Source: Opitutia bacterium (GTDB taxonomy: Bacteria > Verrucomicrobiota > Verrucomicrobiia > Opitutales > Opitutaceae). From it: a stretch of DNA of 64,000 bases. How positions within the stretch are numbered: the first letter of the stretch is position 1; the number at the start of each line of letters is the position of its first letter. The translations under genes were made by a program, and so were the position numbers. The notes beneath the pieces are model-generated. The model saw only the letters and a program-made list of their open reading frames with translations. It searched no databases and had not been told where the DNA came from. The DNA lies in NCBI GenBank assembly GCA_016217545.1, contig JACRHT010000016.1, positions 1 to 64,000 of the forward strand, given 5' to 3'. Below, piece by piece: positions 49,323 through 56,503 of this stretch.

Positions 49323-49985
49323 GTGCCCGAGACAATTGCAGGAGCGAATTCGCCCCGCGCCTCCGCGTCCCCCAGCCACGCCAATTCGCGTGGCACTCCG
49401 TCCTCAGTCTCCCGTCTCCAGTCCTCCGTTCTCCGTCCTCGGCCCTCCGCGTTCACGCTGCTCGAACTCCTCGCCGTCATCGCGATCATCGCGGTGCTCA
49501 CGGGCATCGTGATCGGTGTCGGCCGGCGCGCTTCCGAAGCCGGCAAAGTCGCCCGCGCCAAAGCCGAACTCGCCGCCCTCTCCGCCGCCCTCGAATCCTA
49601 CAAACGCCAATACGGCGACTACCCGCGGACCGACGACAACGCTCAACTCCTGCAAGCTCTCATCGGCAAACTCGGACCCACGCGCCTCGCCCTCAATCCC
49701 GCCGGGCGCGCGCAACTCGAGGCCGCTAAGTTCGTCATCGCGCTGCCCGCTGCGCCGAACACTCCCGTCGATCCGTTCGTGAACACCTCGGCGGTGCTCC
49801 TCGATCCGTGGGAACAGCCATATCGTTACGTTTACAAGACAGGCGGCGGCACTTGGACGAATCCGTCATTCGTGCTCTACAGCATTGGGTCTGATGGTCT
49901 CGACTCGCCGACGCTCCTGACCGGCGGTTTCATCGATGTTGCCCCCGCTGCCAACGCCGACAACCTCTACGCCAATCGCAATTGA
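49323..49985 (+). CDS. GspG-like pseudopilin
   Basis: A 220-residue type II secretion-type pseudopilin. A 43-residue leader precedes the class III cleavage site, SA|FTLLELLAVIAIIAVLTG (Glu at +5, Ala instead of Gly at -1). The body has SYKRQYGDYPRTDDN and a GspG-like DPWEQPYRYVY with a glycine-rich C-terminal loop. Most of the leader is encoded by the CTCCGT word repeat at 49398-49450. GTG 49323 is the proposed start. First of six overlapping genes. Confidence 0.85.
   Translation: MPETIAGANSPRASASPSHANSRGTPSSVSRLQSSVLRPRPSAFTLLELLAVIAIIAVLTGIVIGVGRRASEAGKVARAKAELAALSAALESYKRQYGDYPRTDDNAQLLQALIGKLGPTRLALNPAGRAQLEAAKFVIALPAAPNTPVDPFVNTSAVLLDPWEQPYRYVYKTGGGTWTNPSFVLYSIGSDGLDSPTLLTGGFIDVAPAANADNLYANRN
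49398..49450. repeat. Pyrimidine word repeat (CTCCGTCCT) in a pseudopilin leader
   Basis: About 50 bp of near-repeating 9-14-bp words such as CTCAGTCTCCCGTCTCCAGT and CTCCGTTCTCCGTCCTCGG. It is translated as part of the pre-cleavage leader, so its peptide (rich in Ser, Val, Leu, Arg, Pro) is removed on processing. Confidence 0.7.
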
Positions 49986-50665
49986 TGAAGCTATCAGCGT
50001 TCAGCCATCAGCGTTCCGCCGTCCGATCGCGACGCGGCTTTTCTTTGCTCGAGCTTCTCGCCGTGATTGCCGTCATCGGCATCCTCGCGAGCCTGATTTT
50101 TCCCAGCATCTCGGGCGCCCGTAAATCCGCCAACCGGGCCAAAACGAAAGTGCAGTTCAACCAGTGGGCCGCCGCGATCGAGTCCTTCCGCAGCGAATAC
50201 GGTTACTATCCGGCGTTTGACACCTCGAACCTCGTCAACGGCGGCGCGACCACCGTCATCTCCGGCGACCATCTCTTCCACGACATCATCGCCGGCAAGA
50301 AGCGCGACGGCAGCGCGCTCACGACCGGATCGCCGACTGCCGCCGGCAGCCAGAACCGGAAACGGATCCCGTTCTACTCCTTTTCCGATTCTGATCTCAC
50401 GGCGGCTGACGCCGCGTTTCCGAATCTCCTGCGCGACGCCTTCGATAATCTTTCCATCGCCGTGCTGGTCGACCGGAATCTCGACGGCAAAATCGACAAC
50501 AACGACTACGGCACCTTCCCGAACGTCGTTGCCGCCGACGGCTCCTCGATCCGTCCCACCGCGACCGACATTCCCACGACGGGCGTCCGCGCCGGCGTGA
50601 TCTTCTACGCTCCCGACCCGAACGCGACCGCGTCCGATTCCCGGTTCATCTTCAGTTGGAAATGA
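49985..50665 (+). CDS. Pseudopilin with EF-hand-like loop
   Basis: A 226-residue pseudopilin: class III leader RRG|FSLLELLAVIAVIGIL (Glu at +5), then SFRSEYGYYPAF as in GspG. Residues 163-174, DRNLDGKIDNND, match a canonical EF-hand calcium loop at positions 1, 3, 5, 9 and 12. Its start overlaps the previous stop (TGATG). The first residues, KLSAFSHQRSAV, are encoded by a word repeat (TCAGCGTT) at 49988-50020. Confidence 0.83.
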   Translation: MKLSAFSHQRSAVRSRRGFSLLELLAVIAVIGILASLIFPSISGARKSANRAKTKVQFNQWAAAIESFRSEYGYYPAFDTSNLVNGGATTVISGDHLFHDIIAGKKRDGSALTTGSPTAAGSQNRKRIPFYSFSDSDLTAADAAFPNLLRDAFDNLSIAVLVDRNLDGKIDNNDYGTFPNVVAADGSSIRPTATDIPTTGVRAGVIFYAPDPNATASDSRFIFSWK

Positions 50666-51384
50666 GCCCCGTCACCCCACGCCGCATCGCGTCGGGTTTC
50701 ACGCTGATGGAACTGCTCGTCGTCGTGGGACTGATCGCCGGCATGTCGTTTTTTCTTCTGCGCGGCTTCTCCGGAGGAAGTGGAACCTCACTGCAGGCCG
50801 GGCAGGCGCAGCTCGCCAACTTAATCACCGCTGCGCGAGGCAAAGCAGCCACTACGGGTCGCCGCACGCGCGTGCTCATCCACGCGGACGCTCTCACGAA
50901 CCCCGATCGCCGATTCCTCCGATTCGTCGTGCTGCAACTCGCCAACGACGCAACCGCGAGCCCGGCCGGGTGGACGACGGTGGACTCGGGCTTCCTTCCC
51001 GAGAACATCTTCGTCGTGCCTTCGTCTCTGACGCTGGCCAGCGGACTCGTTGCCGATACTTCGGCGTGGAAAAAGGTGACGGCCCCTGTGGAGGACGTCG
51101 TTTCGGACCTCCTCGGGCAGACTGTCTCTGTGACGGTCGAGGGAGATTCCGCCGCGCAGACGTTCGCCGGGTTTGTGTGCACGCCCAACGGCACGCTCGG
51201 TTCCGTCAACGGTGGATTTCCTCCGAAGGGACTCTTGGTTCTCGCCGTGGGAGCCGCGCGTGCGCCGGGCAGCTATGCAGCGGGCGACGCTCCGGTGCAG
51301 TTGCAGCGCCCGGAGGCGGTGCGCGGCCTTGCGGTGAGCGCCTACGGGATTCCGACGCTATTGAACGATCTCGCATCGCTCTGA
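50662..51384 (+). CDS. GspH-like pseudopilin (Verru_Chthon D-like)
   Basis: A 240-residue pseudopilin with SG|FTLMELLVVVGLIAGM (Glu at +5) and a body that includes QAQLANLITAARGKAATTGR, typical of GspH/FimT-type minor pilins. ATGA overlap with the previous gene. By position it corresponds to protein D of the Verru_Chthon cassette; that assignment is inference. Confidence 0.8.
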   Translation: MSPVTPRRIASGFTLMELLVVVGLIAGMSFFLLRGFSGGSGTSLQAGQAQLANLITAARGKAATTGRRTRVLIHADALTNPDRRFLRFVVLQLANDATASPAGWTTVDSGFLPENIFVVPSSLTLASGLVADTSAWKKVTAPVEDVVSDLLGQTVSVTVEGDSAAQTFAGFVCTPNGTLGSVNGGFPPKGLLVLAVGAARAPGSYAAGDAPVQLQRPEAVRGLAVSAYGIPTLLNDLASL

Positions 51385-51387
51385 GCC

Positions 51388-51915
51388 ATGCGCAGACGAT
51401 TCCATTCAGCCTTCTCGTTGATTGAAGTGGTGATTGCCGTCGGCGTTTTCGGCGCCGCTATCGCCGTGATTCTCGCGCTTCTGCCCGCCCTCACCAAACA
51501 GAGCAGTGAATCTGCCGCCGCGCTTACCGCGCAACAGTTGGGCGACGTGATTCGCGTGGAACTCGTCCGCGTCGCCAGCCTCGAAACCTTCGACGGCTTG
51601 GCCGGAAATTTACCTGTCGTCGCCGCGCCGCTCACGGGCGGTCGCCAATTCGTCGCCACGCGCGATGGCCGGCGTTTGCACGCCGTCGATCCGCTTCCTG
51701 CGGCCGGCGCGATCTCGTCCGCCGATCAGTATTTCCTCATCGAGTGCTGGAAGTTTCCCAACGAGCCATTGCGGCCGGACGGGACCAAGGCGTTCCTCGC
51801 CACCTTGGTGCGGGTGTCGTGGCCGTATCAGACCGGCGCGTCTGGCGGCGCGGCGACCACGACCCCGCTAGAGAGCCGTGCTCAGCTGACGTTCACCTGC
51901 GCGATCAACCGATGA
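51388..51915 (+). CDS. GspI/PilV-like minor pseudopilin
   Basis: A 175-residue pseudopilin with leader MRRRFHSA|FSLIEVVIAVGVFGAA (Glu at +5, Ala at -1) and a body containing SAAALTAQQLGDVIRVELVR, as in GspI. It ends with an ATGA overlap into the next gene. Probably protein B of the Verru_Chthon-type cassette. Confidence 0.8.
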   Translation: MRRRFHSAFSLIEVVIAVGVFGAAIAVILALLPALTKQSSESAAALTAQQLGDVIRVELVRVASLETFDGLAGNLPVVAAPLTGGRQFVATRDGRRLHAVDPLPAAGAISSADQYFLIECWKFPNEPLRPDGTKAFLATLVRVSWPYQTGASGGAATTTPLESRAQLTFTCAINR

Positions 51916-52931
51916 AGCCGGTCCAAGGTTCTCCCGTGCGCGCCTTCACGCTGATCGAGTTGCTGATCGCCGTGACTCTCACACTCGCTCTCGCAGCGGC
52001 GATGCTGAAGGTGACCATCGATGTTCTCGGCCTATGGCAGCGCTCGCAAAGTCAACACACCCAATTGACCGCTGCGAAACAAGTGCTCGATACGCTCGAA
52101 CGCGACCTGCAGGCGCCCGTATGGCGACGCGACGCCACGAAGTCGTTCGCGGTGGAAATCCTCGATACGCCCGGCTCGCTGGCCAATCACGGTTGGCTTT
52201 TCAGTTCGGGGCCGATGAAGCCCGCCAACGGCGGTAGTCTCTTGCCGCTCCCGCCTGACGATCCTAGCGCAGGCATTCCGGTGCTCGAAGACGCCCGCTT
52301 TGGTCTTTCGGGAACGTGGCTTCGCTTCATTGCTAGCAATGTGGAGTCCGGTGGAAGTCTGCCGGTGCTGGTGGCCTACCAGATCGCGCGCCGTCCGGTG
52401 ACGGGCGACACCACCGCGGCGAATCCCGCACCCTCCCGCTATTCGCTCTATCGGACCGCGCTGAGCACTGCTGAGACATTCAGCCAAGGATACGATGTCA
52501 CGAGCGGTAACTACTCGAGCGGTTCGAACACCCCTTCGAGCATCACGACGACGACCAACCGCAGCCGGGCCAACGTGATGAATCCCAGTCATGCCAATTT
52601 GATCGCGTCAAATGTCGTGGATTTTGGCTGCTGGCTCTATCGCCGAAATGCGGACGGCACCTTGGCGCGGATTTTTCCAGCCGCGAGCGGCGACGTGTCA
52701 CACATCGCGCAGGGGAATAGCGTGACGGATGGCTCGCGCTATCCGGATGTCGTGGATGTTTTTCTCCGCGTCGTTTCCGACCAAGGTGCGACGTTGATCG
52801 AGAGCATCGAGGGCGGACGCGTGGTCCGGCCGGCGCAATTCGCCAGCGATACCGAATGGTGGTGGTCGGTGGTGGAGGCTAACTCCGTCATCGTGACGCG
52901 CCGTATCGAACTGAAAGGCGGTGCCCTTTGA
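51912..52931 (+). CDS. GspJ/PilW-like minor pseudopilin
   Basis: A 339-residue pseudopilin with VRA|FTLIELLIAVTLTLALAA (Glu at +5, Ala at -1) and the GspJ-like QHTQLTAAKQVLDTLERDLQ. The long C-terminal domain is Ser/Thr/Asn-rich. ATGA at the start and TTGA at the end show coupling on both sides. Probably protein C of the cassette. Confidence 0.82.
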   Translation: MKPVQGSPVRAFTLIELLIAVTLTLALAAAMLKVTIDVLGLWQRSQSQHTQLTAAKQVLDTLERDLQAPVWRRDATKSFAVEILDTPGSLANHGWLFSSGPMKPANGGSLLPLPPDDPSAGIPVLEDARFGLSGTWLRFIASNVESGGSLPVLVAYQIARRPVTGDTTAANPAPSRYSLYRTALSTAETFSQGYDVTSGNYSSGSNTPSSITTTTNRSRANVMNPSHANLIASNVVDFGCWLYRRNADGTLARIFPAASGDVSHIAQGNSVTDGSRYPDVVDVFLRVVSDQGATLIESIEGGRVVRPAQFASDTEWWWSVVEANSVIVTRRIELKGGAL

Positions 52932-54163
52932 AGGGTATTCGCTGCTCTCGTGCCGGTTTTGCCCTCGTGATCACCGTGGCTCTGCTGGCGCTCCTCGTGT
53001 TGGCGGTGTTCGCCCTGAGCTCCTTGGTGCGCGTGGGCACACAAGCGGTCGGCAGCTCCGCCTATCAGACGCAAGCCCGCCGGAATGCGCTGCTTGCCCT
53101 CAGCGTCGCGCTCGGAGAACTCCAGCGCGCGGCCGGGCCGGATGCGCGGGTGACGGGCATCGCTGGAATTACCGGCATTGCACCCAACGCAAACAACACG
53201 ACCCGTCATTGGTGTGGTGTCTGGAGAAACGATGGGAGCTTCGTCGGTTGGCTAACCTCGGGCGCGCAGTCGCAAGCTCCGGCGCTCTCCGCGGGTGTGA
53301 GTGCGATTGAATTGGCGGGCCAAAATACGCTCGGTGCGACCTTCGCGAATTCGGAACACGTTATCGCCGGGAAAATCCCGATCGCAGGCGCAGGCATCGA
53401 TGCGAACTTCTCCGGCAATTACGCTTTTCTCGTTCTCGACGAAGGCGTGAAAACGTCGCTCTACGCACCGAGCCCCGCCGCGACTGCCCCCGTCATCTTC
53501 GCCAATACGACGAACGCGCAGTCTCGCCTGCGGGATGCTGTCGCTACTTACGCGGCAGCGCTTCCGGGCCTTTTCAGCTACGAGCAAGTGGCGGTGATAC
53601 CCACTCCGGCGGCGGCTCTGACAGCCTCGACATTGCAGGATAATTTTCACCATACGACTCTAACGGCCCGTTGGGTGAACAACACCTCTCTCCAGACGGG
53701 ATACGTGAATGTGAACACGAATTCCGTCATCGTGTGGCGCAACTTGCTACAGACCTACAATGCCTCACCAGCGGCTCCGGCCCAAATCGCAGCCGGCACG
53801 CTGTCGACTCGCGGCACGTCGCTCCAAAACAACGTCGCCGCCTTCAGCACAGCCGGTAAGGTCGCAAATGGACCCTTCACATCGACTGCTGCTGCTGCTG
53901 CGCTCCTGGCCTCGGTTTTTACGAGTGGCTCGCCGACTGCGGTGCAGATCAACACGGTGGTGGCTCCTATGCTCGCCGTCCGATCTGATACCTTCAGGAT
54001 TCGGGCTTATGGGGAAGCGACGAATCCGCTCGATGGTTCGACGCTCGAAGGCACGGCCTATTGCGAAGCTATCGTCCAGCGCACCACGGAGACCGCACCT
54101 GCCGGATTGGGACGGCGCTTCGTCATCACCTATTTCCGCTGGCTGGGGCCGGACGACATCTAG
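52928..54163 (+). CDS. GspK/PilX-like protein, Verru_Chthon cassette A-like
   Basis: A 411-residue protein with RAG|FALVITVALLALLVLA, lacking Glu at +5 as GspK tip pseudopilins do. Right after the helix it has ARRNALLALSVALGELQRAA followed by GPDARVTG, a pattern I associate with Verru_Chthon cassette protein A, although that protein is often much longer. TTG start overlaps the preceding stop. It ends the run; a tRNA follows. Confidence 0.78.
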   Translation: MKGIRCSRAGFALVITVALLALLVLAVFALSSLVRVGTQAVGSSAYQTQARRNALLALSVALGELQRAAGPDARVTGIAGITGIAPNANNTTRHWCGVWRNDGSFVGWLTSGAQSQAPALSAGVSAIELAGQNTLGATFANSEHVIAGKIPIAGAGIDANFSGNYAFLVLDEGVKTSLYAPSPAATAPVIFANTTNAQSRLRDAVATYAAALPGLFSYEQVAVIPTPAAALTASTLQDNFHHTTLTARWVNNTSLQTGYVNVNTNSVIVWRNLLQTYNASPAAPAQIAAGTLSTRGTSLQNNVAAFSTAGKVANGPFTSTAAAAALLASVFTSGSPTAVQINTVVAPMLAVRSDTFRIRAYGEATNPLDGSTLEGTAYCEAIVQRTTETAPAGLGRRFVITYFRWLGPDDI

Positions 54164-54236
54164 AAAAATCTTGTGGATTTTCTCGGGAAACTATGGCTTC
54201 TACGCCGTTCCTCGGCCGTTTGGCCGGGTTGAGAAT

Positions 54237-54311
54237 GCCAGGGTAGCTCAGTGGTAGAGCAGGGGACTCATAAGCCCTTGGTCGCCGGTTCAATCCCGGC
54301 CCCTGGCACCA
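54237..54311 (+). tRNA. tRNA with CAU anticodon (Met or Ile2)
   Basis: Cloverleaf with acceptor GCCAGGG / CCCTGGC, T8 A9, D-arm GCTCAGTGGTAGAGC, anticodon loop CTCATAA (CAU), T-arm CGCCGGTTCAATCCCGGCC-like, and encoded CCA (54309-54311). The GAGCAGGGGACTCATAAG section resembles tRNA-Ile2, which needs lysidine at C34, as much as elongator tRNA-Met. It lacks initiator features (acceptor 1-72 is paired). Confidence 0.9.
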
Positions 54312-54340
54312 AATTTCTTTCGGGCGCCGAAAGAAATTTG
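54310..54340. terminator. Perfect hairpin starting inside the tRNA CCA
   Basis: A 14-bp perfect stem CAAATTTCTTTCGG / CCGAAAGAAATTTG with a GCG loop begins with the last C of the CCA end. It lacks a long U-run. It may end transcription or guide 3' processing; a similar hairpin follows tRNA-Glu. Confidence 0.6.
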
Positions 54341-54399
54341 TCCGCCGAAGCCTCGGCGAAGGCTGACCTCCGCGCGCTGCGGCTTTTGGGTTTACCTGC

Positions 54400-54437
54400 C
54401 TCCAATCCGTGGCATCCGTGAAATCCGTGGTTAAGCA
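54400..54437. repeat. ATCCGTG word repeat at a gene start
   Basis: Three tandem words of 9-12 bp (AATCCGTGG, CATCCGTGAA, ATCCGTGGTTAAG) form the start region of the nucleotidyltransferase gene and carry its three possible GTG start codons. Confidence 0.75.
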
Positions 54438-55335
54438 AAGTTACGACCTCGTCATCCTCGCCGCCGGCATGGGCAGCCGCTTCGGCGGGCTCAAGCAAGT
54501 CCAGCCCGTCGGACCGCACGGCGAACTCATCATCGAGTATTCGATCTTCGACGCGCTGCGCGCGGGCTTCGACCGGCTCGTGCTCGTCATCCGCAAGGAC
54601 ATTGAGGCTGACTTTCGCGCCACCATCGGCCGGCGCCTCGAGTCGCGTATGGCGGTCGAGTATGTTTATCAGGAACTGACCGACGTTCCCGCCGCGCATC
54701 AGGCACACGCCGCGGCCCGCACGAAACCTTGGGGCACCGGCCACGCGGTGCTCGCGGCGCGCCACGTCGTGCGACGTCCGTTCGCGGTGATCAATGCCGA
54801 CGATTTCTACGGCGCGTCGGGCTACCGCGCGCTCGCGACGCATTTCGCGGCATCAACGGACTATGCGCTCGTCGGCTATCCCTTGCGGCAAACGCTCTCG
54901 GAACACGGGACGGTGAGCCGCGGCGTGTGCGCGGTCGATGCGGCCGGGCGACTGAAGAACATCACCGAGCTGACGAAGATCGAGCAGACCGCCGCGGGGG
55001 GCGTCCGCTACCTCGACGGCGCAGGCGTCGCGCAGCCGCTGACCGGCGACGAGACGGTGTCGGTGAATTTCTGGGGCTTCACGCCGGCGGTGCTGCCGCA
55101 GTTGCAGGCGCTGTTCGCGGATTTCCTCGCGACGCGCGGCGCCGATCCGAAGGCGGAGTTCTACCTGCCGACGGCGATCAGCGATCTCAACGAGCGCGGT
55201 GCGACCAATGTGGCGTTGCTCCGCAGCGAGAGCGCGTGGTTCGGCATCACCTATCGCGAGGATTTGCCCTCGGCCATGGGCGCTGTCCGTGAACTCGTCG
55301 CCGCCGGCCACTATCCCGCGCCGCTCTGGGGGTGA
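54409..55335 (+). CDS. Sugar-phosphate nucleotidyltransferase-like protein
   Basis: A Rossmann-like NTP transferase. The nucleotide-binding signature ILAAGMGSRFGGLKQ is near residue 16, a metal-binding Asp pair lies in INADDFYG (about 128), and a substrate region reads SVNFWGFTP. It joins NTP to a sugar phosphate, perhaps glucose-1-phosphate, but the substrate is not readable. In-frame GTG codons at 54409, 54418 and 54427 all lie in a word repeat, so the exact start is unclear; the last leaves VVKQSYDL. About 308 residues. Confidence 0.85.
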   Translation: MASVKSVVKQSYDLVILAAGMGSRFGGLKQVQPVGPHGELIIEYSIFDALRAGFDRLVLVIRKDIEADFRATIGRRLESRMAVEYVYQELTDVPAAHQAHAAARTKPWGTGHAVLAARHVVRRPFAVINADDFYGASGYRALATHFAASTDYALVGYPLRQTLSEHGTVSRGVCAVDAAGRLKNITELTKIEQTAAGGVRYLDGAGVAQPLTGDETVSVNFWGFTPAVLPQLQALFADFLATRGADPKAEFYLPTAISDLNERGATNVALLRSESAWFGITYREDLPSAMGAVRELVAAGHYPAPLWG

Positions 55336-55365
55336 GAAGCCTGGGCTACTTCACTCGAAGCCGTC

Positions 55366-55671
55366 CTAAACGAACTCCCCCAATATCCCACGCAGTTCGC
55401 GTTCCGGATCTTCGTGGTTCTGCTCGACGGCGAGTTGCAATGCCTGTTCGAGCCACGCGCGCGCGTCGGCTTTGCGGCCGAGCGTCAGCAGCGTTTTGCC
55501 GAGGAGGATGCGGGCCATCATCCAGTCGGCCTTCTTGTTGGCGCAAAATTCCAGATGCGGCACGGCGTCGGTCGACTGACCTTCGCGCAGGAGTGCTTGG
55601 GCGAGGCTGAAGCGAAACATCTCATTCTCGGGCTGCGAGGCCACGAGGGCGGCGAAGCGGGCGGAGCTCAT
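55366..55671 (-). CDS. Small TPR protein
   Basis: A 101-residue protein of about two and a half tetratricopeptide units, e.g. FRFSLAQALLREGQSTDAV and ARILLGKTLLTLGRKADARA. No signal peptide. Convergent with the nucleotidyltransferase gene (30 bp apart). Likely a protein-interaction adaptor; partner unknown. Confidence 0.83.
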   Translation of the reverse strand: MSSARFAALVASQPENEMFRFSLAQALLREGQSTDAVPHLEFCANKKADWMMARILLGKTLLTLGRKADARAWLEQALQLAVEQNHEDPERELRGILGEFV

Positions 55672-55726
55672 GGTGAGTTCGGAATTTGTCGTTTCTTGCG
55701 CGGATGGGCGGCGAATGTCGGTCGGG

Positions 55727-55749
55727 TCGCCTGCAAGCAGGCTCCTACA
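55727..55749. repeat. GTAG-type REP palindrome
   Basis: Carries GCCTGCAAGCAGGCTCCTAC, identical to 3448-3467, 52 kb away; on the minus strand the GTAG foot leads. It lies between the TPR gene and the PP2C gene. Confidence 0.88.
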
Positions 55750-55764
55750 GAAGCCCGAACGTCC

Positions 55765-56475
55765 TCACTCCACGAAGATCACGATCGCGGTCGCGTTGTC
55801 GAGGCCGCCACGTTCGCGCGCGAGTTCCACCAAGACGCGGGCGGCGGTCTCCGGCGCCTGCGCGTTCCGGAGATGCTTGGCGATCTCATGCGGCGTGATG
55901 CAGCGCGTGATGCCGTCGGTGCAAAGCAGATAGCGATCGCCGGCTTCGACGGGGTGCGAGTCGATGTCGCCTTCCAGCGGCGGCGGCTGGCCGACGCAGC
56001 GGGTGAGGGCGGCGCGATTTTCCGTGAGGAGGTAAGTGGGTTCGCCGCGCGCGGCGCGGGCGCGCATCTCGTTTTCGAGATTGTGTTCGCGGGTCAGCGC
56101 GGCGAGTTCGCCGGCGCGGAGCCGGAACATGTAGCTGTCGCCGACGTGCACGACATTGACGGCGCCGTCGGCAAAATGCGCGAGCGTCAGCGTCGTCCCG
56201 ATGCCGTAGCGCGGGCTGAGCTGGCGACCGAGCGTGAACACGGCGTCGTTCGCGCGCGCGAGGGCGGCGGAGTAGTCGAAGGGCTTGCGCGCGTCCTTGA
56301 TGAACCACTCGGCGAATTCGTCGAGCGCGGCCCGGCTCGCGGCGGCGCCGGCGGGGAGGCCGCCGATGCCATCGGCCACGGCGTAGAGCCGCAGGCCGTC
56401 GTCGCATAAAAAGCTGTCCTCGTTCTGCTGCCGGTAGCAGCCGATGTCGGTGAGGGAGGACGAACGCAGCTTCAT
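55765..56475 (-). CDS. PP2C-type serine/threonine phosphatase
   Basis: Metal-dependent protein phosphatase. Asp ligands are visible in NEDSFLCDD, VADGIGGLPAG, VHVGDSYMFR, CTDGITRCI and GLDNATAIV. 236 residues from ATG 56475, which has GGAGG six bases upstream, so the start is well supported. Soluble and single-domain. It usually opposes a Ser/Thr kinase of the PknB type; none is in the window. It is 28 bp downstream of the DinG-like gene. Confidence 0.92.
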   Translation of the reverse strand: MKLRSSSLTDIGCYRQQNEDSFLCDDGLRLYAVADGIGGLPAGAAASRAALDEFAEWFIKDARKPFDYSAALARANDAVFTLGRQLSPRYGIGTTLTLAHFADGAVNVVHVGDSYMFRLRAGELAALTREHNLENEMRARAARGEPTYLLTENRAALTRCVGQPPPLEGDIDSHPVEAGDRYLLCTDGITRCITPHEIAKHLRNAQAPETAARVLVELARERGGLDNATAIVIFVE

Positions 56476-56503
56476 GTTCGCCTCCAAAGTGCGCGGCCCG
56501 CGC

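Noticed and set aside
54237-54340. A tRNA-based integration site (att duplication)
   Set aside because: The sequence after the tRNA is an inverted hairpin, not a direct repeat of the tRNA 3' end, and no integrase gene is near.
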